Below are positions 1 through 7,842 of a stretch of DNA of 64,000 nt, one piece after another. Made by a program: the position numbers and the translations under genes. The notes beneath the pieces were generated by a model. The model did no database searches, was not told where the DNA came from, and saw only the letters and a program-made list of their open reading frames with translations. Positions within the stretch are counted from its first letter, which is position 1; every line of letters begins with the position of its first letter. The DNA is from Burkholderia pseudomultivorans (GTDB lineage: Bacteria; Pseudomonadota; Gammaproteobacteria; Burkholderiales; Burkholderiaceae), in the NCBI RefSeq assembly GCF_001718415.1, contig NZ_CP013378.1, positions 1,798,001 to 1,862,000 of the forward strand, read 5' to 3'.

Positions 1-52
1 GCAGCGTCATCGCGCGGGTCAGCGGCGGGTGGGTGTCTTGATGCGGTTTCAT
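1..52 (-). CDS. Possible 5' end of a membrane transporter (partial)
   Basis: Reading leftwards from an ATG at 52, an open frame of 17 codons runs off the window edge (MKPHQDTHPPLTRAMTL). A short polar N-terminus followed by L-T-R-x-M-T-L resembles the start of some major facilitator superfamily exporters, and such genes often lie divergent to a LysR regulator as here. The visible part is too short to prove this. No clear ribosome binding site precedes the ATG. It could be another gene or not a gene at all. Confidence 0.3.
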   Translation of the reverse strand, partial: MKPHQDTHPPLTRAMTL

Positions 53-361
53 GAGGATCGGACAAACAGCGGCGCCGGCCGGCGGCGTCGGGACGCCGGC
101 TGCGCGGGTTGGCTGGAATCGGGGCCGGCAAAGACGCTCGGTGGATGAACCGGTGTGGCGCGCCGGCGGCATCGCGCCGGGCGCCCGGATCGGGCGGGCG
201 GCGGGACCGTCGCACGGCGGGCGCCGGCAGGACGGGCCCCGGCATGTCGCTCGGCGCGGCAGTGCGCGGGAGCGGCTGGGCGTATGATGCGGGAATCGAA
301 TCATAGCGTCCAAGACCGGTTCGTTATGATGTCCATTGGAAAATCCAATACCTCGACCGCG
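53..361. other. Intergenic region upstream of the CynR-like gene
   Basis: This is a G+C-rich gap with no convincing gene. Its most notable element is a perfect 6-3-6 inverted repeat at 335-349 (ATTGGA AAA TCCAAT), ending 12 bases before the chosen start of the LysR gene. It is a possible regulator binding site. If translation really began at 326 the repeat would be coding, but family length favours the start at 362. I see no convincing -35/-10 pair. Confidence 0.4.
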
Positions 362-1252
362 ATGCTGCTTCGCCATATCCGCTATTTCCTGGCCGTTGCC
401 GAGCACTGCAACTTCACGCGCGCGGCCGACGCGCTGCACGTGTCGCAGCCGACGCTGTCGCAGCAGGTGCGCCAACTCGAGGACACGCTCGGCGTGCCGT
501 TGTTCGACCGTTCGGGCCGCACGGTGCGCCTGACCGAGTTCGGCGAGGTCTATGCGCGGCATGCGCGCGCGGCGCTGCACGAACTCGTCGCGGGGCAGCG
601 CGCGCTGCACGACGTCGCCGAGCTCGGCAGCGGTTCGCTGCGGCTCGCGATGATGCCGACCTTCGCGGCCTACCTGAGCGGCTCGCTCATCGATGCGTTC
701 CAGGCGGACCATCCGAACCTCGTGCTGACGATCGACGCGATGCCGCAGGAGCGCATCGAGGCATTGCTCGCCGACGACCGCCTCGACGCGGGCTTCGCGT
801 TCGTGCCGGCGCGTTCGCCGGACATCGACGTCCTGCCGCTGTGGGACGAATCGCTCGCGCTCGTGACGGGCCGCACGCATCGCCTCGCGCGCCGCCGCCG
901 CGCGCTGACGCCGGCCGAGCTCGGCGGCGAACCGCTGGTGCTGCTGGGTCCCGCGTTCGCGACGCGCGAGCGCATCGACCGCTACTTCGTCGAGCACGGC
1001 GCACGGCCGCGCGTCGCGGTCGAGACGAATACGGTCAGCGCGGTGCTGGAACTGGTGCGGCGCGGCCGGCTCGCGACGGTGCTGCCCGACGCGGTCGCGC
1101 GCGAGAGCGGCGATCTGTGCGCGCTGGAAATTGCCCCGCCGCTGCCGATGCGCACGGCCGCGCTGCTCACGCGCAAGGGCGCGTACCGCAGCGTCGCGGC
1201 GCGCGCGTTCATCGAGCGCGCGCGTGCGTACCGCGTCGCGCCGGCGGCGTAG
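362..1252 (+). CDS. LysR-family regulator, CynR-like
   Basis: The product is a 296-residue LysR-type transcriptional regulator. A winged helix-turn-helix fills about residues 1-60, with the typical FTRAADALHVSQPTLSQQ stretch at 18-35. An effector-binding domain follows from about residue 90. The sequence resembles E. coli CynR, the regulator of cyanate detoxification (about 299 residues), including LHVSQPxLSQQ, LGVPLFDRSGR and the ISAVLEL-like segment. The open frame extends upstream to 155, but the start at 362 (MLLRHIRYFL) matches the family N-terminus. The effector cannot be told, because no cyanase gene is visible in the window. Confidence 0.8.
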   Translation: MLLRHIRYFLAVAEHCNFTRAADALHVSQPTLSQQVRQLEDTLGVPLFDRSGRTVRLTEFGEVYARHARAALHELVAGQRALHDVAELGSGSLRLAMMPTFAAYLSGSLIDAFQADHPNLVLTIDAMPQERIEALLADDRLDAGFAFVPARSPDIDVLPLWDESLALVTGRTHRLARRRRALTPAELGGEPLVLLGPAFATRERIDRYFVEHGARPRVAVETNTVSAVLELVRRGRLATVLPDAVARESGDLCALEIAPPLPMRTAALLTRKGAYRSVAARAFIERARAYRVAPAA

Positions 1253-1261
1253 CGTTCGCGC

Positions 1262-1954
1262 TCAGGCGCGCGGGGTCGGGAAGAAGATGCCGGCGCGTTG
1301 CGCGGCGTTCGAGATATGCGTTTCGATCGCGGTGCCGGCGGCCGCCGCATCGCGTGCGATCAGCGCGTCGACGATCGCGCGGTGCTCGTGCCACGTCGAC
1401 AGCAGCAGCTCGCGCCGGTAGAACGGCATGCGCTGGCTTTCCTTCATGATGTCGGCGCTGCTGCGCAGCACCGATTCGATCGCCGCGTTGCCGGCCAGGT
1501 GGATGATCCGCATGTGGAAGTCGAAGTCGAGCTGCGACGCGTCGTCGAGCGCGTTCTCGGTCAGCGCGACGTGCAGGTCGGCGAGATTGTCCTCGAACCA
1601 TGCGATGTCGTCGTCGGTGACGACGCGCGCGGCCATCCGCGCGGCGAAGCCTTCGAGCGCATAGCGCATCTGGTAGGTGTCGGGCGGCGACGACTGCTCG
1701 GCGAACTGCCATGCGTGCGCGGCCGTCGCCCGTGCGCTCTCGACGTACACGCCCTTGCCGGCGCGAATGCGCAGCATCCCGAGCGCTTCGAGCGTCGACA
1801 GCGCCTCGCGCAGCGACGCACGGCTGATCTCCAGCTCCTCGGAGAGCTGGCGCTGGGCCGGCAGCAGGCTGCCGACCGGATACACGCCTGCCTCGATCCG
1901 GTCGCGGATCGTCGCGATGGCGGCGTCGGTCACGGTGTGCGGAACGTTTTTCAT
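1262..1954 (-). CDS. GntR-family regulator with FCD domain, probable regulator of dctA
   Basis: This is a 230-residue regulator of the FadR/GntR class. A winged helix-turn-helix occupies about residues 10-70 (PAQRQLSEELEISRASLREAL at about 32-52). A C-terminal FCD ligand-binding domain carries the usual metal-binding Asp and His residues (DFDFHMRIIHLAG, EHRAIVDAL, ETHISNA). An ATG at 1996 is in frame, but 1954 (MKNVPHTV) fits the family and leaves the operator palindrome at 1968-1982 just upstream. The gene is divergent from dctA, and both promoters carry matching palindromes. I infer that it represses itself and dctA in response to an organic acid. The ligand is unknown. Confidence 0.82.
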   Translation of the reverse strand: MKNVPHTVTDAAIATIRDRIEAGVYPVGSLLPAQRQLSEELEISRASLREALSTLEALGMLRIRAGKGVYVESARATAAHAWQFAEQSSPPDTYQMRYALEGFAARMAARVVTDDDIAWFEDNLADLHVALTENALDDASQLDFDFHMRIIHLAGNAAIESVLRSSADIMKESQRMPFYRRELLLSTWHEHRAIVDALIARDAAAAGTAIETHISNAAQRAGIFFPTPRA

Positions 1955-1967
1955 GATGTGAACGATG

Positions 1968-1982
1968 GCCGGTCTGACCGGC
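1968..1982. promoter_or_regulatory. Putative FCD/GntR operator at the regulator gene
   Basis: A perfect 6-3-6 inverted repeat (GCCGGT CTG ACCGGC) lies 14 bases upstream of the GntR regulator start. Its core GGTCTGACC matches the GT-N3-AC pattern known for FadR-type GntR operators and is nearly the same as the core at 2143-2151 before dctA. It is a likely autoregulatory site. Confidence 0.6.
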
Positions 1983-2139
1983 ATTGTAATCCGCACACGC
2001 GTGGTGCACCCGCCGCTACGGGAAAGTCACGATCCGGCCCGTTTTCCGGCGCGCCCGGCGGCCCGTCGGGGGCGGGAAATCCCTATTTTGACCGTTCTTG
2101 ACGGGACTATATCGGCTTCCTACTATCGTCCATAACATC

Positions 2140-2154
2140 ACTGGTCTTACCAGT
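2140..2154. promoter_or_regulatory. Putative FCD/GntR operator at dctA
   Basis: A perfect 6-3-6 inverted repeat (ACTGGT CTT ACCAGT) lies 41 bases before the dctA start codon. It contains TGGT-N3-ACCA, the FadR-type operator pattern. It shares the GGTCTNACC core with the site at the divergent regulator gene, which supports joint control of both genes by that regulator. Confidence 0.65.
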
Positions 2155-2194
2155 ATGAACAGACGAAAACTGCAACCCATATCGGGAGAGCGCC

Positions 2195-3514
2195 GTGTCC
2201 AAGTTCCTCAACTCGCTGTTTGGTCGAGTCGTGATCGCCTTAGTCCTCGGGGTCGCGCTCGGCGCGTTCTTCCCGCATTTCGCCGAGTCGCTGAAACCGC
2301 TCGGTGACGGTTTTCTGAAGCTCATCAAGATGGTGATCGGCCCGATCGTGTTCTGCGTCGTGGTCAGCGGGATGGCCAACGCGGGCGACCTGAAGAAGGT
2401 CGGCCGGGTCGGCCTGAAGGCGGTCGTCTACTTCGAGCTGATGACGACGCTGGCGCTCGGCATCGGCGTGCTGCTCGCGTGGCTGCTGCGGCCGGGCGAG
2501 GGGATGAACATCAACCTGAACTCGCTCGACGCGTCGTCGCTCGCCGCGTACGCGAAGAATGCCGAGAGCCTGAAGGACACGGCCGGCTTCCTGATGAAGA
2601 TCATCCCCGACACCGCGATCGACGCGTTCGCGAAGGGCGACATCCTGCAGATCCTCGTGTTCGCGGTGCTGTTCGGCTCGGCGCTGTCGCTGCTCGGCGA
2701 CAAGGCGCAGCGCGTGAACAGCCTGATCGAGGAGCTGTCGCACGTGTTCTTCCGCGTGATCGGCTTCATCATCAAGCTCGCGCCGCTCGGCGTGCTCGGC
2801 GCGATCGCATTCACGACCGGCAAGTACGGCGTCGCGTCGCTCAAGCAACTCGGCTATCTGGTCGCGGTGTTCTACCTGAGCTGCTTCGTGTTCGTCACGG
2901 TCGTGCTCGGCATCGTGATGCGGCTGGCGGGCTTCTCGGTGTTCAAGCTGATCCGCTACCTGCGCGAGGAACTGTCGATCGTGCTCGGCACGGCGTCGTC
3001 GGACGCGGTGCTGCCGCAGGTGATGCGCAAGCTCGAATACATGGGCGTGAAGGATTCGACCGTCGGCCTCGTGATCCCGACCGGCTATTCGTTCAACCTC
3101 GACGGCTTCTCGATCTACCTGACGCTGGCGGTGCTGTTCATCGCGCAGGCGACCAACACGCCGCTGTCGTTCCACGACCTGATCGTCGTGCTGCTGGTGT
3201 CGATGATCACGTCGAAGGGCGCGCACGGGATTCCGGGCTCGGCGATCGTGATTCTCGCGGCGACGCTGTCGGCGATCCCGGCGATTCCGGTGCTCGGTCT
3301 CGTGCTGATCCTGCCGGTCGACTGGTTCGTCGGCATCGCGCGTGCGCTGACCAACCTGATCGGCAACTGCGTGGCGACGGTCGTCGTCGCGGTGTGGGAG
3401 AACGACATCGACCGGGCCCGCGCGAAGCGCGTGCTGAACCGCGAACTGCGCTACGTGCCGGCCGAGGAGGAAGAGGCGGCGCCGGTCGCCGGCGACCAGG
3501 CCCACGCGCTCTGA
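2195..3514 (+). CDS. dctA: C4-dicarboxylate/cation symporter DctA
   Basis: The 439-residue inner-membrane carrier belongs to the dicarboxylate/amino acid:cation symporter family and imports succinate, fumarate or malate with protons or sodium. It has about eight hydrophobic segments and the family signatures: SDAVLPQVMRKLE near 270, PTGYSFNLDGFSIYLTLAV near 290-308 and SKGAHGIPGSAIVIL near 332-346. Length matches E. coli DctA (428). A GGGAGAGC ribosome binding site precedes the start. Transcription is probably controlled by the divergent FCD regulator through the palindrome at 2140-2154. Confidence 0.93.
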   Translation: MSKFLNSLFGRVVIALVLGVALGAFFPHFAESLKPLGDGFLKLIKMVIGPIVFCVVVSGMANAGDLKKVGRVGLKAVVYFELMTTLALGIGVLLAWLLRPGEGMNINLNSLDASSLAAYAKNAESLKDTAGFLMKIIPDTAIDAFAKGDILQILVFAVLFGSALSLLGDKAQRVNSLIEELSHVFFRVIGFIIKLAPLGVLGAIAFTTGKYGVASLKQLGYLVAVFYLSCFVFVTVVLGIVMRLAGFSVFKLIRYLREELSIVLGTASSDAVLPQVMRKLEYMGVKDSTVGLVIPTGYSFNLDGFSIYLTLAVLFIAQATNTPLSFHDLIVVLLVSMITSKGAHGIPGSAIVILAATLSAIPAIPVLGLVLILPVDWFVGIARALTNLIGNCVATVVVAVWENDIDRARAKRVLNRELRYVPAEEEEAAPVAGDQAHAL

Positions 3515-3576
3515 GCGGCGCGTCGCGCGGGGCGGTCTCGCCCCGGAGGGTCCCGCGCGCGATCGAATCGCTTTGG

Positions 3577-3600
3577 CCGGTCCGTTTCGGGCCGGTTTTT
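3577..3600 (+). terminator. Rho-independent terminator of dctA
   Basis: An 8-bp stem (CCGGTCCG / CGGGCCGG, one U-G pair) with a TTT loop is followed by five T. It lies 62 bases after the dctA stop. Confidence 0.75.
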
Positions 3601-3617
3601 CATCAGGAAGGCAAAAC

Positions 3618-3740
3618 ATGAGACGGGAGCGAGCGCCGAAGCGTGAGCGCCTGTCGAGAGGTTTGCAGCGGGCCGGAGCAAGAAGTGCCAAAGCACTCAC
3701 TTCGGCGGACAGCTTTGCATGGGACAGGAGTAAGCGCTAA
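3618..3740 (+). CDS. Possible 40-residue basic peptide in the alc leader
   Basis: An ATG at 3618 is preceded by a good ribosome binding site (AGGAAGG, 6-base spacing). It opens a 40-codon frame, Arg/Lys-rich at the N-terminus and ending in DSFAWDRSKR, with its stop inside the second full repeat unit. Most of it overlaps the tandem hairpin units. It may be a translated leader peptide or simply a by-product of the repeat sequence. I cannot assign a function. Confidence 0.3.
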   Translation: MRRERAPKRERLSRGLQRAGARSAKALTSADSFAWDRSKR

Positions 3741-3869
3741 AGCGCCAACTCCTGTCGACAGCTTTGCATGGGGTCGCAGTAAGCGCTAAAGCGCTAACTG
3801 CGACCGACAGCTTTACATGGGACAGGAGTAAGCGCTAAAGCGCCAACTCCTGTCGACACAGGAGACGAT
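3622..3869 (+). repeat. Five tandem hairpin units in the allantoicase leader
   Basis: Units start at about 3622, 3674, 3723, 3772 and 3821; the last three are exactly 49 bases apart and the fifth ends at the alc start codon. Each unit has an outer stem, an inner GCGC-rich stem with an NRAA-type loop (CGAA, CAAA or TAAA), and, in units two to four, a spacer close to GACAGCTTTGCATGG. Outer stems differ but pair: GACAGGAGT/ACTCCTGTC (units 3 and 5), GGTCGCAGT/ACTGCGACC (unit 4), GCCGGAG/CTTCGGC (unit 2) and GACGGGAGC/GCGCCTGTC with a wobble and a mismatch (unit 1). In unit 5 the 3' arm CTCCTGT (3847-3853) can instead pair with ACAGGAG (3858-3864), the alc ribosome binding site. Confidence 0.85.
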
Positions 3870-4877
3870 ATGGCAGCCCCCATCCTCGACCCGAACGCGC
3901 CGGCCTTCACGCGGCGCTACATGAACCTCGCCGATCCGCGCGTCGGCGCACAGGCGCTGTTCGCCAGCGACGAATTCTTCGCGCCGAAGGAGCGCATGCT
4001 CAACCCGGAGCCGGCGGTTTTCATCCCCGGCAAATACGACGACCACGGCAAGTGGATGGACGGCTGGGAGACGCGCCGCAAGCGCACGACCGGCCACGAC
4101 TTCTGCGTGGTCCGGCTCGCGCGGGCGGGCGTGATCCACGGCGTCGACCTCGACACCAGCCACTTCACCGGCAACTTCCCGCCGGCCGCGTCGATCGAGG
4201 CGTGCTTCAGCGACGCCGACACGCCGTCCGACGATGCCGAATGGCGCACGATCGTGCCCGCGACGACGCTGCAGGGCAATGCGCATCACTATGTCGAGGT
4301 CGTCGATCCGCGCCCGTACACGCATCTGCGCGTGAACCTGTATCCGGACGGCGGCCTCGCGCGCCTGCGCGTGTACGGGCAGCCGCAGCGCGACTGGAGC
4401 CGCGTGCCGCACGGCGAACTGGTCGATCTCGCGGCGACCGAGAACGGCGGCTACCTGGTGGCCGCGAACAACCAGCACTTCGGCGCGGCAGCGCAGATGC
4501 TGATGCCCGGGCGCGGCGCGAACATGGGCGACGGCTGGGAAACGCGCCGCCGCCGCGAACCCGGCAACGACTGGGCAATCATTGCGCTCGCGCGGCCGGG
4601 CATCATCCGGCGCGTCGAGGTCGACACCGCGTTCTTCAAGGGCAACTACCCCGACCGCTGCTCGCTGCAGGCCGCGCAGGTCGCGGGCGGCACCGACGAT
4701 TCGCTCGTCACGCAGGCGATGTTCTGGGCCGAACTGCTCGGCGAGCAGAAACTGTCGATGGACAGCGTCCATACGTTCGACCCGCTCGCGTCGCTCGGGC
4801 CCGTCACGCACGTGCGCTTCAACATCTTCCCGGACGGCGGCGTGTCGCGCCTGCGTCTGTGGGGCGAACCGGCCTGA
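3870..4877 (+). CDS. alc: Allantoicase
   Basis: Allantoicase (335 residues) hydrolyses allantoate to ureidoglycolate and urea in purine breakdown. The protein shows the family's internal duplication: a GWETRR segment followed by a V-D-T-x-x-F-x-GN-(F/Y)-P motif occurs near residues 62-103 and again near 219-256. Each half ends in an N-(L/I)-(Y/F)-PDGG-(L/V)-(A/S)-RLR motif. It starts at the ATG at 3870 behind AGGAG, which forms part of the leader's alternative hairpin, so translation may be structure-controlled. The ureidoglycolate lyase gene follows after 14 bases and acts on its product. Confidence 0.93.
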   Translation: MAAPILDPNAPAFTRRYMNLADPRVGAQALFASDEFFAPKERMLNPEPAVFIPGKYDDHGKWMDGWETRRKRTTGHDFCVVRLARAGVIHGVDLDTSHFTGNFPPAASIEACFSDADTPSDDAEWRTIVPATTLQGNAHHYVEVVDPRPYTHLRVNLYPDGGLARLRVYGQPQRDWSRVPHGELVDLAATENGGYLVAANNQHFGAAAQMLMPGRGANMGDGWETRRRREPGNDWAIIALARPGIIRRVEVDTAFFKGNYPDRCSLQAAQVAGGTDDSLVTQAMFWAELLGEQKLSMDSVHTFDPLASLGPVTHVRFNIFPDGGVSRLRLWGEPA

Positions 4878-4891
4878 TGGAGGACAACGGC

Positions 4892-5416
4892 ATGAGTCAT
4901 TCCCGTACCCTGCGCGTCGAGCGTCTGACCCGCGATGCGTTCGCGCCGTTCGGCGACGTGATCGCGCTCGAAGGCGCACGGCATTTCCCGATCAACGGCG
5001 GCACGACCGAGCGCTTCCACGATCTCGCGACGATCGACGTCTGCGCGGACGGCGGCCGGCCGCTCGTCAGCGTGTTCCGCGCGCAGCCGCGCACGCTGCC
5101 GGTCGCGATCACGCTGATGGAGCGCCACCCGCACGGCAGCCAGGCCTTCATTCCGCTCGCCGCCGTGTCGCGCTATGCGATCGTCGTCGCGCCGGCCGGC
5201 GAGTTCCGGCCCGACGCAATGCGCGCGTTCCTCGCCGAAGGCTGGCAGGGCGTGAACTATGCGAAAGGCGTCTGGCACCATCCGCTGCTCGCGCTCGACG
5301 CGGTCAGCGACTTCGTGATCGTCGATCGCGGCGGCCCGCAGCCGAACTGCGACGAGATCCCGCTCGACGGCGCATGGGCGCTCGAATTCGAGCCGGCCTG
5401 CGCGAGCGCGGCCTGA
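4892..5416 (+). CDS. allA: Ureidoglycolate lyase
   Basis: The 174-residue cupin-fold enzyme splits ureidoglycolate into glyoxylate and urea, the step after allantoicase. Family features are the N-terminal [41 protein letters not shown] and the [10 protein letters not shown] segment. An ATG at 4877 overlaps the alc stop, but the ATG at 4892 has GGAGG at the proper distance ([12 protein letters not shown]) and gives the usual length. It is co-transcribed with alc. Other allantoin genes are not in the window. Confidence 0.9.
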   Translation: MSHSRTLRVERLTRDAFAPFGDVIALEGARHFPINGGTTERFHDLATIDVCADGGRPLVSVFRAQPRTLPVAITLMERHPHGSQAFIPLAAVSRYAIVVAPAGEFRPDAMRAFLAEGWQGVNYAKGVWHHPLLALDAVSDFVIVDRGGPQPNCDEIPLDGAWALEFEPACASAA

Positions 5417-5505
5417 GACGCGCGCCGCGCTGACCGAAGCGGTATGGGCGGGGTCGAAGGGTTTCCGAAAGCCCGCCCGAACCGACCCTCGCGGGCGTCA
5501 TCCCG

Positions 5506-5547
5506 AAAAGAAGACGGCCCGGACGGCGAGATGCCGGCCGGGCCGTC
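5506..5547 (-). terminator. Terminator of fur
   Basis: A perfect 10-bp stem (GACGGCCCGG / CCGGGCCGTC) begins 22 bases past the fur stop. On the minus strand it is followed by TTCTTTTC. It may also stop transcription arriving from allA on the other strand, although the T run there is poor. Confidence 0.7.
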
Positions 5548-5568
5548 TGCGCAATGCAGATGCGCGGA

Positions 5569-5997
5569 TCAGTGCTTGCGGTGCGGGCAGTTCTCGGTCG
5601 TGCAGGAACCGTACATCGCGAGCGAATGCTCCTGGAGCCGGAAGCCGCGCTCCTTCGCGATCGCCTGCTGGCGGCTTTCGATCTCGGCGTCGAAGAACTC
5701 CTCGACGCGGCCGCAGTCGAGGCAGACGAGGTGGTCGTGGTGCGAACCTTCGTTCAGCTCGAACACGGCCTTGCCCGATTCGAAGTTGCTGCGCGACAGC
5801 AGCCCGGCCTGCTCGAACTGCGTGAGCACGCGATAGACGGTGGCAAGCCCGATGTCGAGCTGCTCGTTGAGCAGGTTGCGGTAGACGTCTTCGGCGGTCA
5901 GGTGCCGCACCGGGCTTTGCTGGAAGATCTCGAGAATCTTGAGGCGCGGTAGGGTGGCCTTTAGCCCGATATTCTTGAGATCCGTCGGATTGGTCAT
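5569..5997 (-). CDS. fur: Ferric uptake regulator Fur
   Basis: Fur (142 residues) is the iron-responsive dimeric repressor. The DNA-binding winged helix occupies about residues 1-80 ([16 protein letters not shown] at 52-67). The metal-binding dimerisation domain follows, with the His-rich [12 protein letters not shown] (His86, His87, His89, Cys92, Cys95) and a second Cys pair at 132 and 137. Length and motifs are typical of proteobacterial Fur rather than Zur. It is divergent from bamE, an arrangement I recall from related betaproteobacteria. Confidence 0.95.
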   Translation of the reverse strand: MTNPTDLKNIGLKATLPRLKILEIFQQSPVRHLTAEDVYRNLLNEQLDIGLATVYRVLTQFEQAGLLSRSNFESGKAVFELNEGSHHDHLVCLDCGRVEEFFDAEIESRQQAIAKERGFRLQEHSLAMYGSCTTENCPHRKH

Positions 5998-6139
5998 GGC
6001 TAGGCGTCCCTAGAGTACAATGCAGGGCTTCAATGTTACCGGCTTTTCGCCGTTCCAGAAACACGCGCGGCCTGCGAGGCGGGCCAGCACGGTGAGGGAA
6101 ATGATTCCAGAATCTCTTTCGCACTTTCAGAGGAGCCGC

Positions 6140-6961
6140 ATGCGGAGTGCCATCATCGCTGCCGCCGCCGTTGCCGCGCTGGCTGGTTGTTCGTCGTACG
6201 ACAGCGTGACGCAGCGCATCGCGCAGAGCATCACCCCCTATCGGATCACCGTCGTGCAGGGCAACTTCGTGTCGCAGGAGAAGGCCGCGCAGCTGCAGGC
6301 CGGGATGACGCGCGAGCAGGTTCGCGCGCTGCTCGGCACGCCGCTGCTGACCGACATGTTCCACGCCGACCGCTGGGATTACCTGTTCTACTTCAAGCGC
6401 GGCTCGACGGCAGTCGTCCAGCAGCGCGACCTCGTGCTGACCTTCTCGGGCGACCGCCTGACGAGCTGGACCGGCGCCGAGAACCTGCCTTCCGAACTCG
6501 ACCTGCTCGCCGACATCGACGGCGATCGCGGCGGCAAGAAGGCGAAGGCCGCCGCAGCGGCGAGGGCGGCGTCCGAAGCCGCTGCCGCGAGCGCCGCGCA
6601 GGCCGCGAGCGCATCGGCGCCGGAGGCCGCGGCGAGCCTGTCCACCGCGCCGGCGTCGGCCGCGGCGGTGGTCGACCAGGATGCGAACGCGCAGGCGGCG
6701 CGCGCGGCGAACCGCGCGACCAACCAGGTATCGGGGCAGGGAACGACCGCACGCCGCTTCACGCCGTCCGCGCAGGCCGGCGGCGGCGCACCGGTGCCGG
6801 GCGGCCAGCCGCCGGGCGCGGTGCCGGCGATCCAGCCGCAGTTCCAGTTCCATCGTCCGCCGCAGCCGAACGTGTCGAACGAAGCGGCGCCGCCGGTCGG
6901 CCCGCAGGGTTCGGACACGCTGCAGAACCAGCCGCTCACCGCGCCGGCCCAGTCGCAGTAA
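6140..6961 (+). CDS. bamE: Outer membrane assembly lipoprotein BamE with long extension
   Basis: BamE (OmlA/SmpA) is an outer-membrane lipoprotein of the BAM complex that inserts beta-barrel proteins. The start at 6140 behind AGAGGAGCC gives a signal peptide with lipobox LAGC, so Cys17 is lipidated. The fold is at about residues 30-115 (GNFVSQEKAAQLQAGMTREQVRALLGTPLL and the DRWDYLFYF segment). After about residue 130 comes roughly 140 residues of low-complexity Ala/Pro/Gln-rich sequence that E. coli BamE (113 residues) lacks. It is divergent from fur and 65 bases upstream of dapB. Confidence 0.9.
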   Translation: MRSAIIAAAAVAALAGCSSYDSVTQRIAQSITPYRITVVQGNFVSQEKAAQLQAGMTREQVRALLGTPLLTDMFHADRWDYLFYFKRGSTAVVQQRDLVLTFSGDRLTSWTGAENLPSELDLLADIDGDRGGKKAKAAAAARAASEAAAASAAQAASASAPEAAASLSTAPASAAAVVDQDANAQAARAANRATNQVSGQGTTARRFTPSAQAGGGAPVPGGQPPGAVPAIQPQFQFHRPPQPNVSNEAAPPVGPQGSDTLQNQPLTAPAQSQ

Positions 6962-7026
6962 GGGGCCGGCGTGCGGAACCGGGGCGGCATGCGCCGCCCG
7001 TCTTTAGATTTGTCGTGTAGAAAGCC

Positions 7027-7824
7027 ATGAAGATTGCGATTGCCGGTGCGTCGGGCCGAATGGGCCGGATGCTGATCGAAGCCGTTCTCAACGATTCCGA
7101 CGCGCAGCTCGTCGGCGCGCTCGACCGCGCTGGCTCGCCGTTTCTCGGCCAGGACGCCGGCGCGTTCCTCGGCAAGGAAACCGGGATCAAGCTGACCGAC
7201 GACCTCGACGCGGTGTTCGCGCAGGCCGACTACCTGATTGACTTCACGCGCCCGGAAGGCACGCTCGCCCACGTCGAGGCCGCGCTGCGCCACGACGTGA
7301 AGCTCGTGATCGGCACGACCGGTTTCACCGCCGAGCAGAAGGCCGTGCTGCAGGCAGCAGCCGGCAAGATCGGCATCGTGTTCGCGGCGAACATGAGCGT
7401 CGGCGTGAACGTCACGCTGAAGCTGCTCGAGTTCGCGGCGAAGCACTTCTCGCACGGCTACGACATCGAGATCATCGAGGCGCACCATCGTCACAAGGTC
7501 GATGCGCCGTCGGGCACCGCGCTGATGATGGGCGAGGCCGTCGCCGGCGCGCTCGGCCGCTCGCTCGACGACTGCGCGGTGTACGGCCGCCACGGCGTGA
7601 CGGGCGAGCGCGATCCGTCGACGATCGGCTTCGCGGCGGTGCGCGGCGGCGACATCGTCGGCGACCATACCGTGCTGTTCGCCGGGATCGGCGAGCGCAT
7701 CGAGATCACGCACAAGTCGTCGAGCCGCGTATCGTATGCGCAGGGCGCGCTGCGCGCGGTCCATTTCCTGTCGGCGCACGGTGCCGGCCTGTTCGACATG
7801 CAGGACGTGCTCGGCCTGCGCTGA
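7027..7824 (+). CDS. dapB: 4-hydroxy-tetrahydrodipicolinate reductase
   Basis: DapB (265 residues) reduces the product of DapA with NAD(P)H in the diaminopimelate/lysine pathway. The nucleotide-binding motif GASGRMGRM is at about 8-16. The catalytic and substrate-binding signature [16 protein letters not shown] lies at about 151-166, with the His pair and the Lys. Family length matches. It probably shares a transcript with bamE. Confidence 0.96.
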   Translation: MKIAIAGASGRMGRMLIEAVLNDSDAQLVGALDRAGSPFLGQDAGAFLGKETGIKLTDDLDAVFAQADYLIDFTRPEGTLAHVEAALRHDVKLVIGTTGFTAEQKAVLQAAAGKIGIVFAANMSVGVNVTLKLLEFAAKHFSHGYDIEIIEAHHRHKVDAPSGTALMMGEAVAGALGRSLDDCAVYGRHGVTGERDPSTIGFAAVRGGDIVGDHTVLFAGIGERIEITHKSSSRVSYAQGALRAVHFLSAHGAGLFDMQDVLGLR

Positions 7825-7842
7825 CACCATGAGGGACCCCCG

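Noticed and set aside
155..361. N-terminal extension of the CynR-like regulator
   Set aside because: The extra residues are Arg/Gly/Ala-rich low-complexity sequence, while the LysR fold begins at the codon at 362.
3622..3869. The tandem units considered as a CRISPR array
   Set aside because: There are no unique spacers; the whole unit repeats and the variable parts are paired arms of a hairpin. No cas genes are near.
5444..5836. Plus-strand frame across the fur gene
   Set aside because: It is antisense to fur in a shadow frame with no domain or ribosome binding site.
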